Shown here in pieces: positions 1 to 9,325 of a stretch of DNA of 33,497 bases. The stretch covers positions 9,935 to 43,431 of the forward strand of contig CALMVO010000029.1 of the NCBI GenBank assembly GCA_937873205.1, in the 5' to 3' direction. This stretch comes from an uncultured Acetobacteraceae bacterium (GTDB lineage: Bacteria; Pseudomonadota; Alphaproteobacteria; Acetobacterales; Acetobacteraceae). The notes under the pieces are model-generated. The model made no database searches. It saw only the letters and a list, made by a program, of their open reading frames with translations, and was not told the DNA's origin. Position numbers and translations under genes: made by a program. Numbering within the stretch: position 1 is the stretch's first letter; each line of letters starts with the position of its first letter.

Positions 1-2
1 AC

Positions 3-1289
3 CTGGCACGCTGGCTGCGTCGGGCGAACCGCGACGACGCGGCGATGGCGCTGTGGCGCACGCGCGGCTTCGCGGCCGAGGCGGCGATCTCGCCGGCGCG
101 GCTGGTCGCGGTCTGGGCCGAGCGCGACGCGCTGGCCCGGGACCGGCTGCGCGACGGCCATGATTCCGACGCCTTGGCGTTGGCCGACGATGCCGCGCAG
201 ATCGACCCCGCCACGCGGCTCGACGCAGCCTTCCTCGGCGGTTGGATCAGCCTGCGCCGGCTGCACGATCCGGTGGCGGCGGAGGCGCGCTTCGCTACCC
301 TGCTGCAGGCGGAGGCGGTGCTGACGCGCAGCCGCGGCGCCTACTGGGTGGCGCAGGCGAGGCTGGCGCGAGGTGATGCCGACGGAGCCGCGACGGCGCT
401 GCGACAGGCGGCCGCCAATCCGACCACCTTCTATGGCCAGCTTGCCGCCGCCCGGCTGCAGCCGCCGGCACCGGGTCCGGCGACGCTGCTCGACCCGTCC
501 CTGGGCTTCCGCTTCGAGACCGCCGACCTGGCGCGGCTGCACGGTCCGGGCTGGACCGGCGATGCGGCGATCCGCTTCGCCGGGCTGGAGCTGGCGCGCG
601 CCGCCGAGCTGCTCGTCGCCTGGAACGATCCGCGGCATGCGCGTGCCTTCCTGCTGAGGCTCGACCAACTCTCGACCGATGCCACGAACCATGCGCTGGG
701 GGCCGACCTGGCCGACCGGCTCGGCCTGCCGGACGTGGCGGTGGCGATCGCCCGCTCGGCCGGCCGGCGCGGCCAGGTGCTGCTGCATGCCGGCTGGCCG
801 CGCCCGGTCACGCCACCCGATGGCGGCGCCTTGCCGCCTGGCCTGGCGCTGGCGATCATGCGCCAGGAGAGCAGCTTCGATGCGCAGGTCACCAGCCCCG
901 CCGGAGCGCGCGGCCTGATGCAGCTCACCGCCGGCACCGCCCGCGACACCGCCCGGTCGCTCGCCCGGCCGGACCCGAGCCCGGCCAGCCTGTTCGATCC
1001 CGACACCAACATGGCGCTGGGTGGCGCCTACCTGTCCGGCCTGCTGGCCCGCTACGGCGGCAGCGTTCCGTATGCGGTCGCCGCCTACAATGCCGGGCCG
1101 CACCGGGTCGATCGCTGGCTCGCGGACGACGGCGACCCGACGCGCGCATCCGCGGCAGACGCCCTCGGCCCCCAGGACCGGATGGTCGACTGGATCGAGA
1201 GCATCCCGTTCGCCGAGACCCGCAACTACGTCCAGCGCGTGATGGAGAACCAGGTCGTGTATCAGGCCGGCACGGAGGCGCGTTCATGA
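3..1289 (+). CDS. Soluble lytic murein transglycosylase, 5' truncated by the window edge
   Basis: This is the C-terminal part of a periplasmic Slt-type lytic transglycosylase, which cleaves the MurNAc-GlcNAc bond of peptidoglycan to leave a 1,6-anhydro end. The frame is open to the left edge, so the internal ATG at 45 is not the true start; full-length family members are roughly 600-700 residues. The first ~250 visible residues are Ala/Leu-rich helical repeats, as in the Slt superhelical U-domain. The catalytic domain follows: the RQESSF motif with the catalytic Glu encoded at 867-869, then GARGLMQL and AYNAGP. Its stop overlaps the pgpA start as ATGA, suggesting translational coupling. No signal peptide can be seen because the N-terminus is missing. 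Confidence 0.9.
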   Translation: MARWLRRANRDDAAMALWRTRGFAAEAAISPARLVAVWAERDALARDRLRDGHDSDALALADDAAQIDPATRLDAAFLGGWISLRRLHDPVAAEARFATLLQAEAVLTRSRGAYWVAQARLARGDADGAATALRQAAANPTTFYGQLAAARLQPPAPGPATLLDPSLGFRFETADLARLHGPGWTGDAAIRFAGLELARAAELLVAWNDPRHARAFLLRLDQLSTDATNHALGADLADRLGLPDVAVAIARSAGRRGQVLLHAGWPRPVTPPDGGALPPGLALAIMRQESSFDAQVTSPAGARGLMQLTAGTARDTARSLARPDPSPASLFDPDTNMALGGAYLSGLLARYGGSVPYAVAAYNAGPHRVDRWLADDGDPTRASAADALGPQDRMVDWIESIPFAETRNYVQRVMENQVVYQAGTEARS

Positions 1290-1789
1290 GCGCCGCACCG
1301 CATGCGTCGGCGCCACGTTGGGCGGTCGCACTGGCGAGCTTCGGCGGCAGCGGCTTCGCCTCCCGAGCACCTGGCACCGCCGGCAGCCTGGCCGCGCTGC
1401 CTCTCGGTTGGCTGCTGCTGCGATCGCCGCCGTTGCTGCTGGGCGCGATCGGGCTGGCCTCCCTGGGCGGCGGCGTCGCGGTCCGGCGTGCCTCCGGCGG
1501 GGCCGACCATGGCTGGATCGTGATCGACGAGGTCGTCGGGATGTGGATCACGCTGACCGGGCTGCTCGGGCTGCCGGGCCTGCCGGCGCCGCGGGGCGCG
1601 CGGCTGGGCGGCTGGGTAGCGGCCGCGTTCCTGCTGTTCCGGCTGCTTGACATCGCCAAGCCCGGACCTATCGGCGCGATCGACCGCCGCCATGACGCGC
1701 TCGGCGTCATGGGGGACGACATCCTGGCCGGCCTGGTCGGCGCGGCGCTGCTGCTGGCCGGACGACACGGGCTGGAGCGGGCGGGATGA
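1286..1789 (+). CDS. pgpA: Phosphatidylglycerophosphatase A
   Basis: Inner-membrane phosphatase that converts phosphatidylglycerophosphate to phosphatidylglycerol. The 167 residues carry the family signatures in order: an SFGGSGFASRAPGTAGSL block near residues 18-35, the acidic DEVVGMW motif (D81, E82), and FRLLDIAKPGPIGAIDR followed by GVMGDDILAG. Several hydrophobic segments (about 36-66, 84-95, 108-124 and 148-161) fit an integral membrane protein. It overlaps the transglycosylase gene by ATGA upstream and pncC by ATGA downstream, so the three genes probably form one transcript. Length is normal for PgpA. Confidence 0.93.
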   Translation: MSAAPHASAPRWAVALASFGGSGFASRAPGTAGSLAALPLGWLLLRSPPLLLGAIGLASLGGGVAVRRASGGADHGWIVIDEVVGMWITLTGLLGLPGLPAPRGARLGGWVAAAFLLFRLLDIAKPGPIGAIDRRHDALGVMGDDILAGLVGAALLLAGRHGLERAG

Positions 1790-2277
1790 TCGACGCCGAG
1801 ACGCTGGCACGGGCTGCCCGCGTACTGGACGCCCTGCGCCGCGCTAGGCTGCGCGTGGCGACGGCGGAAAGCTGCACCGGCGGCCTGGTGACGGCGGCTC
1901 TGACCCATCATCCGGGCAGTTCCGACTGCGTGCTGGGTGGCTTCGTCACCTACTCCAACGAGATGAAGCACGCGGTGCTGGGCGTTGAGACGGCGCTGCT
2001 CGAGCAAGTCGGCGCTGTCAGCGCCGAGGTCGCCGCGGCGATGGCCGAGGGCGCGCTCTTCCGCAGCAGGGCCGATCTGGCTGTTTCCATCACCGGGATC
2101 GCCGGGCCCGGCGGGGCCACCGCCGGAAAGCCCGTCGGGCTGGTCTGGTTTGGGATTGCAGTCCGCGGGCAGTCGACCGAGACCGTCCACAAGATCTTCC
2201 CGGGCGATAGAGCGTCGGTGCGGGCGCAGGCGGTGGGCCAGGCGCTCTCCATGCTCGAAACTGCGTCTGGTTCGTAG
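1786..2277 (+). CDS. pncC: Nicotinamide-nucleotide amidohydrolase (CinA C-terminal domain protein)
   Basis: Stand-alone CinA C-terminal domain of 163 residues. Characterised members deamidate NMN to nicotinic acid mononucleotide in pyridine nucleotide recycling. Visible hallmarks are TAESCTGGL near residues 26-34 (probable catalytic Ser29), YSNEMK at 56-61 (Tyr56 and Lys61 match conserved active-site positions), and the glycine-rich SITGIAGPGG loop near 100-109. The N-terminal MoCF-like half of full CinA is absent, as in most alphaproteobacteria. It overlaps pgpA by ATGA. A palindromic repeat element begins about 31 bp after its TAG stop and may terminate the transcript. Confidence 0.9.
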   Translation: MIDAETLARAARVLDALRRARLRVATAESCTGGLVTAALTHHPGSSDCVLGGFVTYSNEMKHAVLGVETALLEQVGAVSAEVAAAMAEGALFRSRADLAVSITGIAGPGGATAGKPVGLVWFGIAVRGQSTETVHKIFPGDRASVRAQAVGQALSMLETASGS

Positions 2278-2308
2278 AAGATCGCGATCTCGGGCCGCCC
2301 GGCGGTCT

Positions 2309-2411
2309 TAGAGGATGATCCGATCGCTTAGGCTCACGGATCATCCTCTAGCTTGTTATTTTGACAAGCATCATCCGATCGAACGAGTCCGTTCGATCGG
2401 ATGATGCTCTA
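2309..2411 (+). repeat. Compound palindromic repeat element, family B, copy 1
   Basis: About 103 bp made of three hairpins. Hairpin 1 is a perfect 14-bp stem, TAGAGGATGATCCG (2309-2322) with its complement at 2337-2350 and a 14-nt loop. Hairpin 2 is GCTTGT/ACAAGC (2351-2356 with 2364-2369). Hairpin 3 is a perfect 18-bp stem with a 4-nt loop (2368-2385 with 2390-2407). A second copy of the left part is at the right window edge (33444-33497). The right end overlaps the TAG stop of the EF-hand gene, and the element lies between two convergent stops, so it could terminate transcription both ways, although there is no T-run. Confidence 0.85.
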
Positions 2412-2792
2412 GCTGGACGTGGCCTTCCGATGCCCGCGATGCGTCCTGTTGAAGGCGTGGATCTGCTCGACGCTGATCCAGCCCCTGTGATCGGTATCGA
2501 TCTCGTCGAAATGCTTGACCACGCGCGTCCAGTCCGACTGCTCGGCCTGGGCCTTCGTCAGATGACCGTCATGCGTCGTGTTGGCGGCCGCAAAATGAAC
2601 CTCGACACCGCTCGAATGCTTGATTGGCGTCACCGACGACACGCTGCCGGGGATCAGCGGGACGAACTCCGACGCCCGCGGAAACGCCGTAGGTAGCATG
2701 GCCGCCTGGGTCGGGGCGCCCTGCGCGAGCGAGGACAAGGCGGCCAACCCGCCGCAGACCAGAACGACGCTCACGTTGAGGAGCACACGCAT
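2409..2792 (-). CDS. Secreted EF-hand-like protein
   Basis: Predicted exported protein of 127 residues. The chosen ATG (complement of 2790-2792) follows an AGAGGA ribosome-binding site; the frame runs further upstream but without a better start. Residues 1-25 look like a Sec signal peptide (MRV, then a hydrophobic run ending LAQGA). Two EF-hand-like loops are visible in the C-terminal half: NTTHDGHLTKAQ and DTDHRGWISVEQ. Both have Gln instead of the usual Glu at position 12, and the second has Arg at position 5, so calcium binding is doubtful. No partner is indicated by the neighbours. Its TAG stop is formed by the end of the palindromic repeat. Confidence 0.75.
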   Translation of the reverse strand: MRVLLNVSVVLVCGGLAALSSLAQGAPTQAAMLPTAFPRASEFVPLIPGSVSSVTPIKHSSGVEVHFAAANTTHDGHLTKAQAEQSDWTRVVKHFDEIDTDHRGWISVEQIHAFNRTHRGHRKATSS

Positions 2793-2852
2793 CGGAAGAT
2801 CCTCTTCGATGCACGTCGGCCCGAGCCTCGACCCGGAGCGCACGCGGTTGAA

Positions 2853-2880
2853 CGGGTCCCGGATGTTTTCCCGGAACCCG
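2853..2880 (-). other. Stem-loop between two small secreted-protein genes
   Basis: A 10-bp stem (CGGGTCCCGG at 2853-2862 with CCGGAACCCG at 2871-2880, one G-T pair) with an 8-nt loop. It lies 77 bp beyond the stop of the His/Met-rich gene and 60 bp before the start of the EF-hand gene on the minus strand. It may be a terminator or leader structure. No T-run follows, so the role is unproven. Confidence 0.4.
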
Positions 2881-2957
2881 CCCAATTTACCGTCTAGGGA
2901 TTACCAAACCGTGAACATGCTGGACCGGTGTCGATCGCCGGACCGGCAGCGACGATC

Positions 2958-3281
2958 TTACTGACCGCCAGGCGCGTTTGACGGCATGGTGGACGCGGGC
3001 GTCCCGGTAGCAGGTGCTGCCGGTGCCGGTGCCGGAGCGCTCGAGCTGGATCCGACGTCGAGAGGCTGCCCGGAACGGGCGGCGGCCAAGCTCTTGGCGT
3101 TCAGATCCTGCACCGCGGCATCCCCACTCATCTTGCCGCCCTTCATGCCCTTCTTACCCTTCATGCCATGGTGCTTGGCCATGTGGTGGTGCGTGGAGGT
3201 GGAGGTGGTCGTATCGGCCAGGGCCGGGACGGCGAAAGCCAGGACGGCTGCACAGACGGACGCGCTCAGGATCGACTTCAT
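2958..3281 (-). CDS. Small secreted His/Met/Lys-rich protein of unknown function
   Basis: The 107-residue product starts at the ATG complementary to 3279-3281, preceded by a GAGG ribosome-binding site. Residues 1-22 form a clear signal peptide ending in ALAD. After a Ser/Thr stretch comes a basic segment rich in His, Met, Lys and Gly (about residues 30-52: HHHMAKHHGMKGKKGMKGG), then a short helical region and a C-terminal Ala/Pro/Ser/Thr-rich tail without predicted structure. The His/Met segment resembles metal-binding peptides, but that is only a composition argument. I do not recognise the family. It could be a periplasmic metal-handling or stress protein, or an envelope-associated disordered protein. 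Confidence 0.7.
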   Translation of the reverse strand: MKSILSASVCAAVLAFAVPALADTTTSTSTHHHMAKHHGMKGKKGMKGGKMSGDAAVQDLNAKSLAAARSGQPLDVGSSSSAPAPAPAAPATGTPASTMPSNAPGGQ

Positions 3282-3419
3282 GGGTTTTCCTCTCTGCCAC
3301 ATGGACAGGATGTTGAAGGCCAGGTCTGAATACGCGGCACGCGCATTCGAACACGACACAGCAACGAAGCCCCTCCGTGGCAGTTGCGCCACAGACTCTG
3401 AAACTCGCGATCGAAACGT

Positions 3420-3929
3420 TCAGGACCCAAGCGGGTCCGGCAGCGGAGCTGTGGATGGCGGCGAGGTGCTCGCAGCGGCAGGTCCCGTAGCCTTGACCGG
3501 AGGACCATAGATGTCTCGAGCCCGCTTCAGGAAGGCGCCGACCATCAGCTTCACCGCCTCATTGAACACGACCCCGATCGCTGCCCGCAGCATGCGCGAC
3601 TTGAACTCGAACTCGACCCGGAAATCGACGAGGCAGCCGCGAGGATCGGGCGTGAAGGTCCAGACATTGTTCAGGTAGCGAAACGGCCCCTTCTCGTAGT
3701 GCACCTTGACGGTGTGCGGCCGGTCGAGCTCGACGCGGCTGGTGAAGGTCTCGCGGAACGGCCCGAAGCCGATCGTGAGGTCGGACAGCAGTTCGGTCTC
3801 GGTGCGGCTGATGAGGCGCGACGCCGCGCACCACGGCAGGAACTTCGGATAGCTCTCCACGTCGGCCACCATGTCGAACAGCTGCTCGTCGCTGTAGGCG
3901 ATCACGCGCCTCTCGGCATGCGTCGGCAT
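3420..3929 (-). CDS. COQ10/RatA-like START-domain protein (ubiquinone-binding)
   Basis: Predicted SRPBCC/START-fold protein of 169 residues from the COQ10/RatA family, in which COQ10 homologues bind ubiquinone and support respiration. The N-terminal pattern FDMVADVESYPKFLPWC is the family signature, and RVELDRPHTVKVHYEKGPF followed by WTFTPD is also typical. The last ~25 residues are a low-complexity Ala/Pro/Ser/Thr tail. Its ATG shares one base with the lipA stop (TGATG), so it is very likely coupled to lipA. Automatic annotation sometimes calls such proteins RatA toxins; no partner gene here supports a toxin-antitoxin role. Confidence 0.85.
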   Translation of the reverse strand: MPTHAERRVIAYSDEQLFDMVADVESYPKFLPWCAASRLISRTETELLSDLTIGFGPFRETFTSRVELDRPHTVKVHYEKGPFRYLNNVWTFTPDPRGCLVDFRVEFEFKSRMLRAAIGVVFNEAVKLMVGAFLKRARDIYGPPVKATGPAAASTSPPSTAPLPDPLGS

Positions 3930-4915
3930 CAGGCCGGCCGGAGCCGAGCGGCCCGCGTCGCCCGGAGCGCGGCGAAGTCGGCGTCGGCATGATACGAGGA
4001 GCGGGTCAGCGGGGTGGCGCTCACCTGCAGGAAGCCCTTGGCGCGCGCCATGCCAGCGTAGTCGGCGAATTCATCGGGTGTCACGAAGCTCTCCACCGCG
4101 GCGTGCTTCACGCTCGGTTGCAGGTACTGACCGAGCGTCAGGAAGTCGACGTCGGCGATACGCAGGTCGTCCATCACCTGCAGGATCTCGAGGCGATGCT
4201 CGCCCAGCCCCACCATCATGCCGGACTTCGTGAAGATGGTCGGGTCTAGACGCTTCACGCTGTCGAGCAGCCGCATCGACTGGTAGTAGCGCGCGCCGGG
4301 GCGAATGGTTGGGTAGAGGCGGGGCACGGTTTCGAGATTATGGTTGAACACGTCCGGCCGCGCGGCCACCACGACCTCCAGCGCACCCGGCTTTCGCAGG
4401 AAGTCGGGCGTCAGGATCTCGACCGTGGTGTCCGGCGCGGTCGTCCGCAGCGCCGTGATCACGCGCGCGAAGTGCCGGGCGCCACCATCGGGCAGGTCAT
4501 CGCGATCGACCGACGTCACCACCACGTGGCGCAGCCCGAGCGTCGCCACCGCGTCCGCCAGGCGCTGCGGCTCGCCGTCGTCCAGCGCCTCGGGCTGGCC
4601 GGTGCGGACGTTGCAGAAGGCGCAGGCGCGGGTGCAGATCTCGCCCATGATCATCATGGTGGCGTGGCGCTGCGACCAGCACTCGCCGATGTTGGGGCAG
4701 GCCGCCTCCTCGCACACGGTCACCAGCCGCTGCTCGCGCATCAGCGCCCGGGTCTCGTGATAGACCGGATGCGTCGGCGCTCGCACCCTGATCCAGTCCG
4801 GCTTGCGCTGGATCGGGTTATCCGGCCGGTGCGCCTTTTCGGGATGGCGGACCGCCGCTCCATCGGCGTTGACGAGGCCGCCATGGCGATGGTCGATCAG
4901 CAGGCGGCTGGACAT
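3929..4915 (-). CDS. lipA: Lipoyl synthase
   Basis: Radical-SAM enzyme that inserts two sulfur atoms into octanoyl groups on lipoyl domains such as those of PdhB and PdhC encoded just upstream. The 328 residues contain the auxiliary-cluster motif C68-X4-C73-X5-C79, the radical-SAM motif C94-X3-C98-X2-C101, and the C-terminal RSSYHAD motif whose Ser ligates the auxiliary cluster. [10 protein letters not shown] is also characteristic. It lies 277 bp downstream of lpdA with a repeat copy and another inverted repeat between them, so it may have its own promoter; a TTGACG hexamer is complementary to 4971-4976, but I see no convincing -10. Its stop overlaps the next gene (TGATG). Confidence 0.96.
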   Translation of the reverse strand: MSSRLLIDHRHGGLVNADGAAVRHPEKAHRPDNPIQRKPDWIRVRAPTHPVYHETRALMREQRLVTVCEEAACPNIGECWSQRHATMMIMGEICTRACAFCNVRTGQPEALDDGEPQRLADAVATLGLRHVVVTSVDRDDLPDGGARHFARVITALRTTAPDTTVEILTPDFLRKPGALEVVVAARPDVFNHNLETVPRLYPTIRPGARYYQSMRLLDSVKRLDPTIFTKSGMMVGLGEHRLEILQVMDDLRIADVDFLTLGQYLQPSVKHAAVESFVTPDEFADYAGMARAKGFLQVSATPLTRSSYHADADFAALRATRAARLRPA

Positions 4916-5038
4916 GGTCGGGATCTGATCCGGAGGGTGGCATCCGACAGGTGGCGCCGCCGGATGGGAGCGTCAAGCCGAGAATAGTCCGCCAGCAACG
5001 CGCGAAAGCCTGTTACCAGCGGGGCAGTTCGGTGCGGG

Positions 5039-5056
5039 GCCTCGGCAGGCCGAGGC
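5039..5056. other. Perfect inverted repeat upstream of lipA
   Basis: GCCTCGGC (5039-5046) and GCCGAGGC (5049-5056) form an 8-bp stem around a 2-base AG centre. It lies between lpdA and lipA, about 80 bp beyond the repeat copy at 5135-5180. It may be an additional weak terminator or an operator. The rest of this 277-bp gap shows nothing else I can support. Confidence 0.35.
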
Positions 5057-5134
5057 GTCTGTACTCGCCGCCGGACATGCGCCTACTGAGGACGGGGACG
5101 GGCACGCGGCCGGTGCTGGTAGGGAGGGAGAAGG

Positions 5135-5180
5135 AAGGCCAGGGCGCTGCGCTGGACCCGCCCGAGGGCCGAGGCCCTCG
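5135..5180 (-). repeat. Family A intergenic repeat, copy 1 (after lpdA)
   Basis: On the minus strand, just after lpdA, a GC-rich hairpin (CGAGGGCC at 5163-5170 with GGCCCTCG at 5173-5180) is followed by a GGGTCCAG module and a CCCTGGCCTT end. The same modules end the copy after eno (24946-24992). This copy appears to be a shortened version of the family. The 8-bp stem a few bases past the lpdA stop is a plausible terminator, although no T-run follows. Confidence 0.7.
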
Positions 5181-5192
5181 GATCCCGACTCG

Positions 5193-6617
5193 TCAGAAGT
5201 GGATCGCCTGGCCCCAGGCATCCAGCACCGCCTCGTGCATGGTCTCGCTGACGGTGGGATGCGGGAACACGCTGTGCATCAGCTCCTGCTCGGTGGTCTC
5301 CAGCGTGCGGGCGATGACGTAGCCCTGGATCATTTCCGTCACTTCCGCGCCGACCATGTGGGCGCCCAGCAGCTCGCCCGAGCCGGCGTCGAACACCGTC
5401 TTCACCAGGCCCTCCGGCTCGCCCATGGCGATCGCCTTGCCATTGCCGATGAACGGGAAGCGGCCGACACGGATCACCCTGCCCTCGGCTCTCGCCTTCG
5501 CCTCGGTCCAGCCGACGCTGGCGATCTGCGGCCTGCAGTAGGTGCAGCCGGGAATGTTGGTCCAGTCGATCGGGTGCACGTCGCGCCCGGCGATCTTCTC
5601 GACGCACAGCACGCCCTCGTGGCTGGCCTTGTGCGCAAGCCAGGGTGCTCCAGCGAGGTCGCCGATCGCATAGAGGCCGGGCTCGCCGGTGCGGCAGTAA
5701 TGGTCGATCACCACATGGGTGCGCTCGACGACCACCCCAGTCCCCTCGATCCCCAAATCCTCGAAGTTGCCGACGATGCCCACCGCCGAGATCACGCGGT
5801 CGAACTCCAGCGTCTCCGACGTACCGCCAGCCTCGATCGGGACCCGCACCAGCCCATCGCCGCGGATCGGGGTGCCGATCTTCGCACCGGTCAGGATGCG
5901 GATGCCCTGACCCTCGAACGCCTTGCGCGCGAAGACGGCGATCTCCTCATCCTCCACGGGAAGGATGCGGTCCACCACCTCGGCCACCGTCACCTCGGCG
6001 CCCATGTTGCGGTAGAAGCTCGCGAACTCGATGCCGATGGCCCCCGAGCCGATCACCAGCAGGCGCTTCGGCATCGATGTCGGCACCATCGCCTCGCGAT
6101 AGCTCCAGACCAGCTCGCCATCCGGCTCCAGTCCCGGCAGCACCCGTGCCCGCGCACCCGTCGCCAGGATAACGTGCGGTGCGGTCAATATCGCGACGGC
6201 GGCACCGTCCTTCGTCACCTCGACCTGGTGTGGGCCGCCCTCGGACTCCCGGCCCGTCAGCCGGCCACGGCCGTTGAACACCGGGATCTTGTTCTTCTTC
6301 AACAGGTAGCCGACGCCGGACGCCAGCTGGCCGGCGATCGCCCGCGACCGCTTGACCACCTTCGCCAGATCGAAGGTGATGCCCTCGGCGGCGAAGCCGA
6401 ACTCGTCCAGATGGTGCAGCAGATGGTTGATCTCGGCCGAGCGCAGCAGCGCCTTGGTCGGGATGCAGCCCCAGTTCAGGCAGATGCCGCCCAGATGCGT
6501 GCTCTCCACCACCGCCGCCCGCATCCCGAGTTGCGCCGCGCGGATGGCCGCGACGTAGCCGCCGGGGCCGCCGCCGATGACGACGACGTCGAATGCGGTC
6601 TCGCCCGGAGGTGCCAT
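5193..6617 (-). CDS. lpdA: Dihydrolipoyl dehydrogenase (E3)
   Basis: Flavoprotein that reoxidises the dihydrolipoyl groups of the pyruvate dehydrogenase complex with NAD+. The 474-residue chain shows the FAD-binding GGGPGGYVAA loop (residues 15-24), the redox disulfide in GGICLNWGC (C46 and C51), a second dinucleotide fold near VIGSGAIGIEFAS, and the C-terminal catalytic HPTVSE (H453, E458). It is one base downstream of the pdhC stop (TGA-G-ATG), so E1, E2 and E3 are co-transcribed. The position within the pdh operon argues for a PDH-specific E3. A repeat-derived hairpin follows its stop. Confidence 0.96.
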   Translation of the reverse strand: MAPPGETAFDVVVIGGGPGGYVAAIRAAQLGMRAAVVESTHLGGICLNWGCIPTKALLRSAEINHLLHHLDEFGFAAEGITFDLAKVVKRSRAIAGQLASGVGYLLKKNKIPVFNGRGRLTGRESEGGPHQVEVTKDGAAVAILTAPHVILATGARARVLPGLEPDGELVWSYREAMVPTSMPKRLLVIGSGAIGIEFASFYRNMGAEVTVAEVVDRILPVEDEEIAVFARKAFEGQGIRILTGAKIGTPIRGDGLVRVPIEAGGTSETLEFDRVISAVGIVGNFEDLGIEGTGVVVERTHVVIDHYCRTGEPGLYAIGDLAGAPWLAHKASHEGVLCVEKIAGRDVHPIDWTNIPGCTYCRPQIASVGWTEAKARAEGRVIRVGRFPFIGNGKAIAMGEPEGLVKTVFDAGSGELLGAHMVGAEVTEMIQGYVIARTLETTEQELMHSVFPHPTVSETMHEAVLDAWGQAIHF

Positions 6618-6618
6618 C

Positions 6619-7943
6619 TCAGACCACCAGACCCATCGGCGTTTCGATCACCGACTTGAACACCGACACCCACTGCGCCGCCAGCGCGCCATCGACGGCG
6701 CGGTGATCGACCGAGAGCGTGGCGGTCATGATCGTGGCAATCTCGATGCGATCGCCGTCCTTGCCCGACCGCACCACCGGCCGTTTCTCGCTGGCGCTCA
6801 CCGCCAAGATGCCGGCCTGCGGCGGGTTCAGGATGGCAGAGAACTGCTTCACGCCGAACATGCCCATGTTGGAGATCGAGAACCCGCCGCCTTGAAACTC
6901 CTCCGGCTTCAGCCGACCGTCGCGGGCCCGCGCGATCAGCGCGCGCGCCTCGTTGCTGATCTCGCGCAGCGACTTCTTGCCGGCGCCCCGCACGATCGGC
7001 GTGATCAGCCCATCCGGGATCGAGACCGCCACCGCGATGTCGACATCCTCGTATTCGATGATCGCCTCGTCGGTGTAGCTGGCATTGACCTTGGGCACCC
7101 GGACCAGCGTTTCGGCGCAAGCCTTGATCAGCATGTCGTTGATCGACAGCTTGAAGCTGCCCGGTCCGTCCGCCGGCGAGGCACCGTTCAGCTGCGTGCG
7201 CAGCGCCATCAGCGCATCCATCTCGACGTCGATCGAGACGTAGAAGTGCGGCACGAACTGCTTGCTCTCCGACAGCCGCCGCGCGATCACGCGGCGGATA
7301 TTGGAGTTCGGGACCTTGCGGTGCGGCGCGGTGATCGGCACCGGCGCCGGACGCGCAGGTTCCGGCGCCGGCGCCAGCACGGGGGCGGGCGCGGACGTGG
7401 CGACCGGGATCCGCGCGGCCTCGATGTCGGCACGGATGATGCGGCCGTTCGGGCCCGAGCCCGTCAGCGTCGCGAGATCCAGGCCGGCGGCCCGGGCCAG
7501 GCGGCGCGCCAGCGGCGAGGCGAACACCCGGCTGCCGCTGTCGCTGGCCCCCGCGGGTGCCGCCTCGGCCGTCGCCCCCGGGGCCGCCGGCTGCTGCGCG
7601 ACGGGTGGCCTGGATCCCTGATTGACCGGCTCGGCGGCCGGCCTGGGCGCCTCCCCCGCGGCAGCGCCGGCAGCGCCCTCTGCATTATCCGGCACCACCT
7701 CGCCGTCGGCGACCAGGATGCCGATCGGCGCGTTCACCTTCACGCCCTCGGTGCCGTCGGCGATCAGGATCCGGGCGAGGATGCCCTCGTCGACCGCCTC
7801 GACCTCCATGGTCGCCTTGTCGGTCTCGATCTCGGCGATCACGTCGCCGGATGCGATGCTGTCGCCCTCCTTCTTGAGCCAGCGCGCCAGCGTGCCCTCG
7901 GTCATGGTCGGCGAAAGCGCCGGCATCAGGATGTTGACGGACA

Positions 7944-7944
<1 letters not shown>
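6619..7944 (-). CDS. pdhC: Pyruvate dehydrogenase E2, dihydrolipoyl acetyltransferase
   Basis: Core of the pyruvate dehydrogenase complex, transferring acetyl groups from lipoyl-lysine to CoA. The 441 residues show one N-terminal lipoyl domain (1-80, lipoylated Lys43 in ETDKATME), an Ala/Pro-rich linker, the peripheral-subunit-binding domain ([16 protein letters not shown]... GRIIRADIE), a second Ala/Pro linker, and the acyltransferase domain with the catalytic DHRAVDG motif (H414, D418). The ATG shares one base with the pdhB stop (TGATG). The first 50 codons are nearly identical in DNA to those of pdhB. The frame is open further upstream, but that extension has no family features and overlaps pdhB. 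Confidence 0.96.
7782..7931 (-). repeat. Lipoyl-domain DNA tract in pdhC, paired with 9158-9307
   Basis: This 150-bp stretch encodes about residues 5-54 of PdhC and matches 9158-9307 in pdhB with only five mismatches by my letter-by-letter comparison. The two are direct repeats 1376 bp apart. The protein domains are homologous by descent, but similarity at silent positions this high suggests recent duplication or gene conversion. Confidence 0.85.
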
Positions 7945-9320
<1,376 letters not shown>

Positions 9321-9325
9321 CGGGC

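Noticed and set aside
925-2190. Long antisense open frame across the transglycosylase, pgpA and pncC genes
   Set aside because: High GC keeps opposite frames open. The translation is low-complexity Arg/Ala/Pro/Gly, with no domains, and three well-supported genes lie on the other strand.
2361-2366. TTGACA in the family B repeat as a promoter -35
   Set aside because: No -10-like hexamer lies at suitable spacing, and it falls inside a hairpin between two gene ends.
3420-3929. A RatA-type toxin with a toxin-antitoxin partner
   Set aside because: The START fold matches COQ10/RatA, but there is no partner gene, and lipA coupling points to a respiratory role.
5199-6659. 486-codon open frame antisense to lpdA
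   Set aside because: Its translation is rich in His, Asp, Arg and Leu without family features; lpdA has every catalytic motif in the opposite frame.
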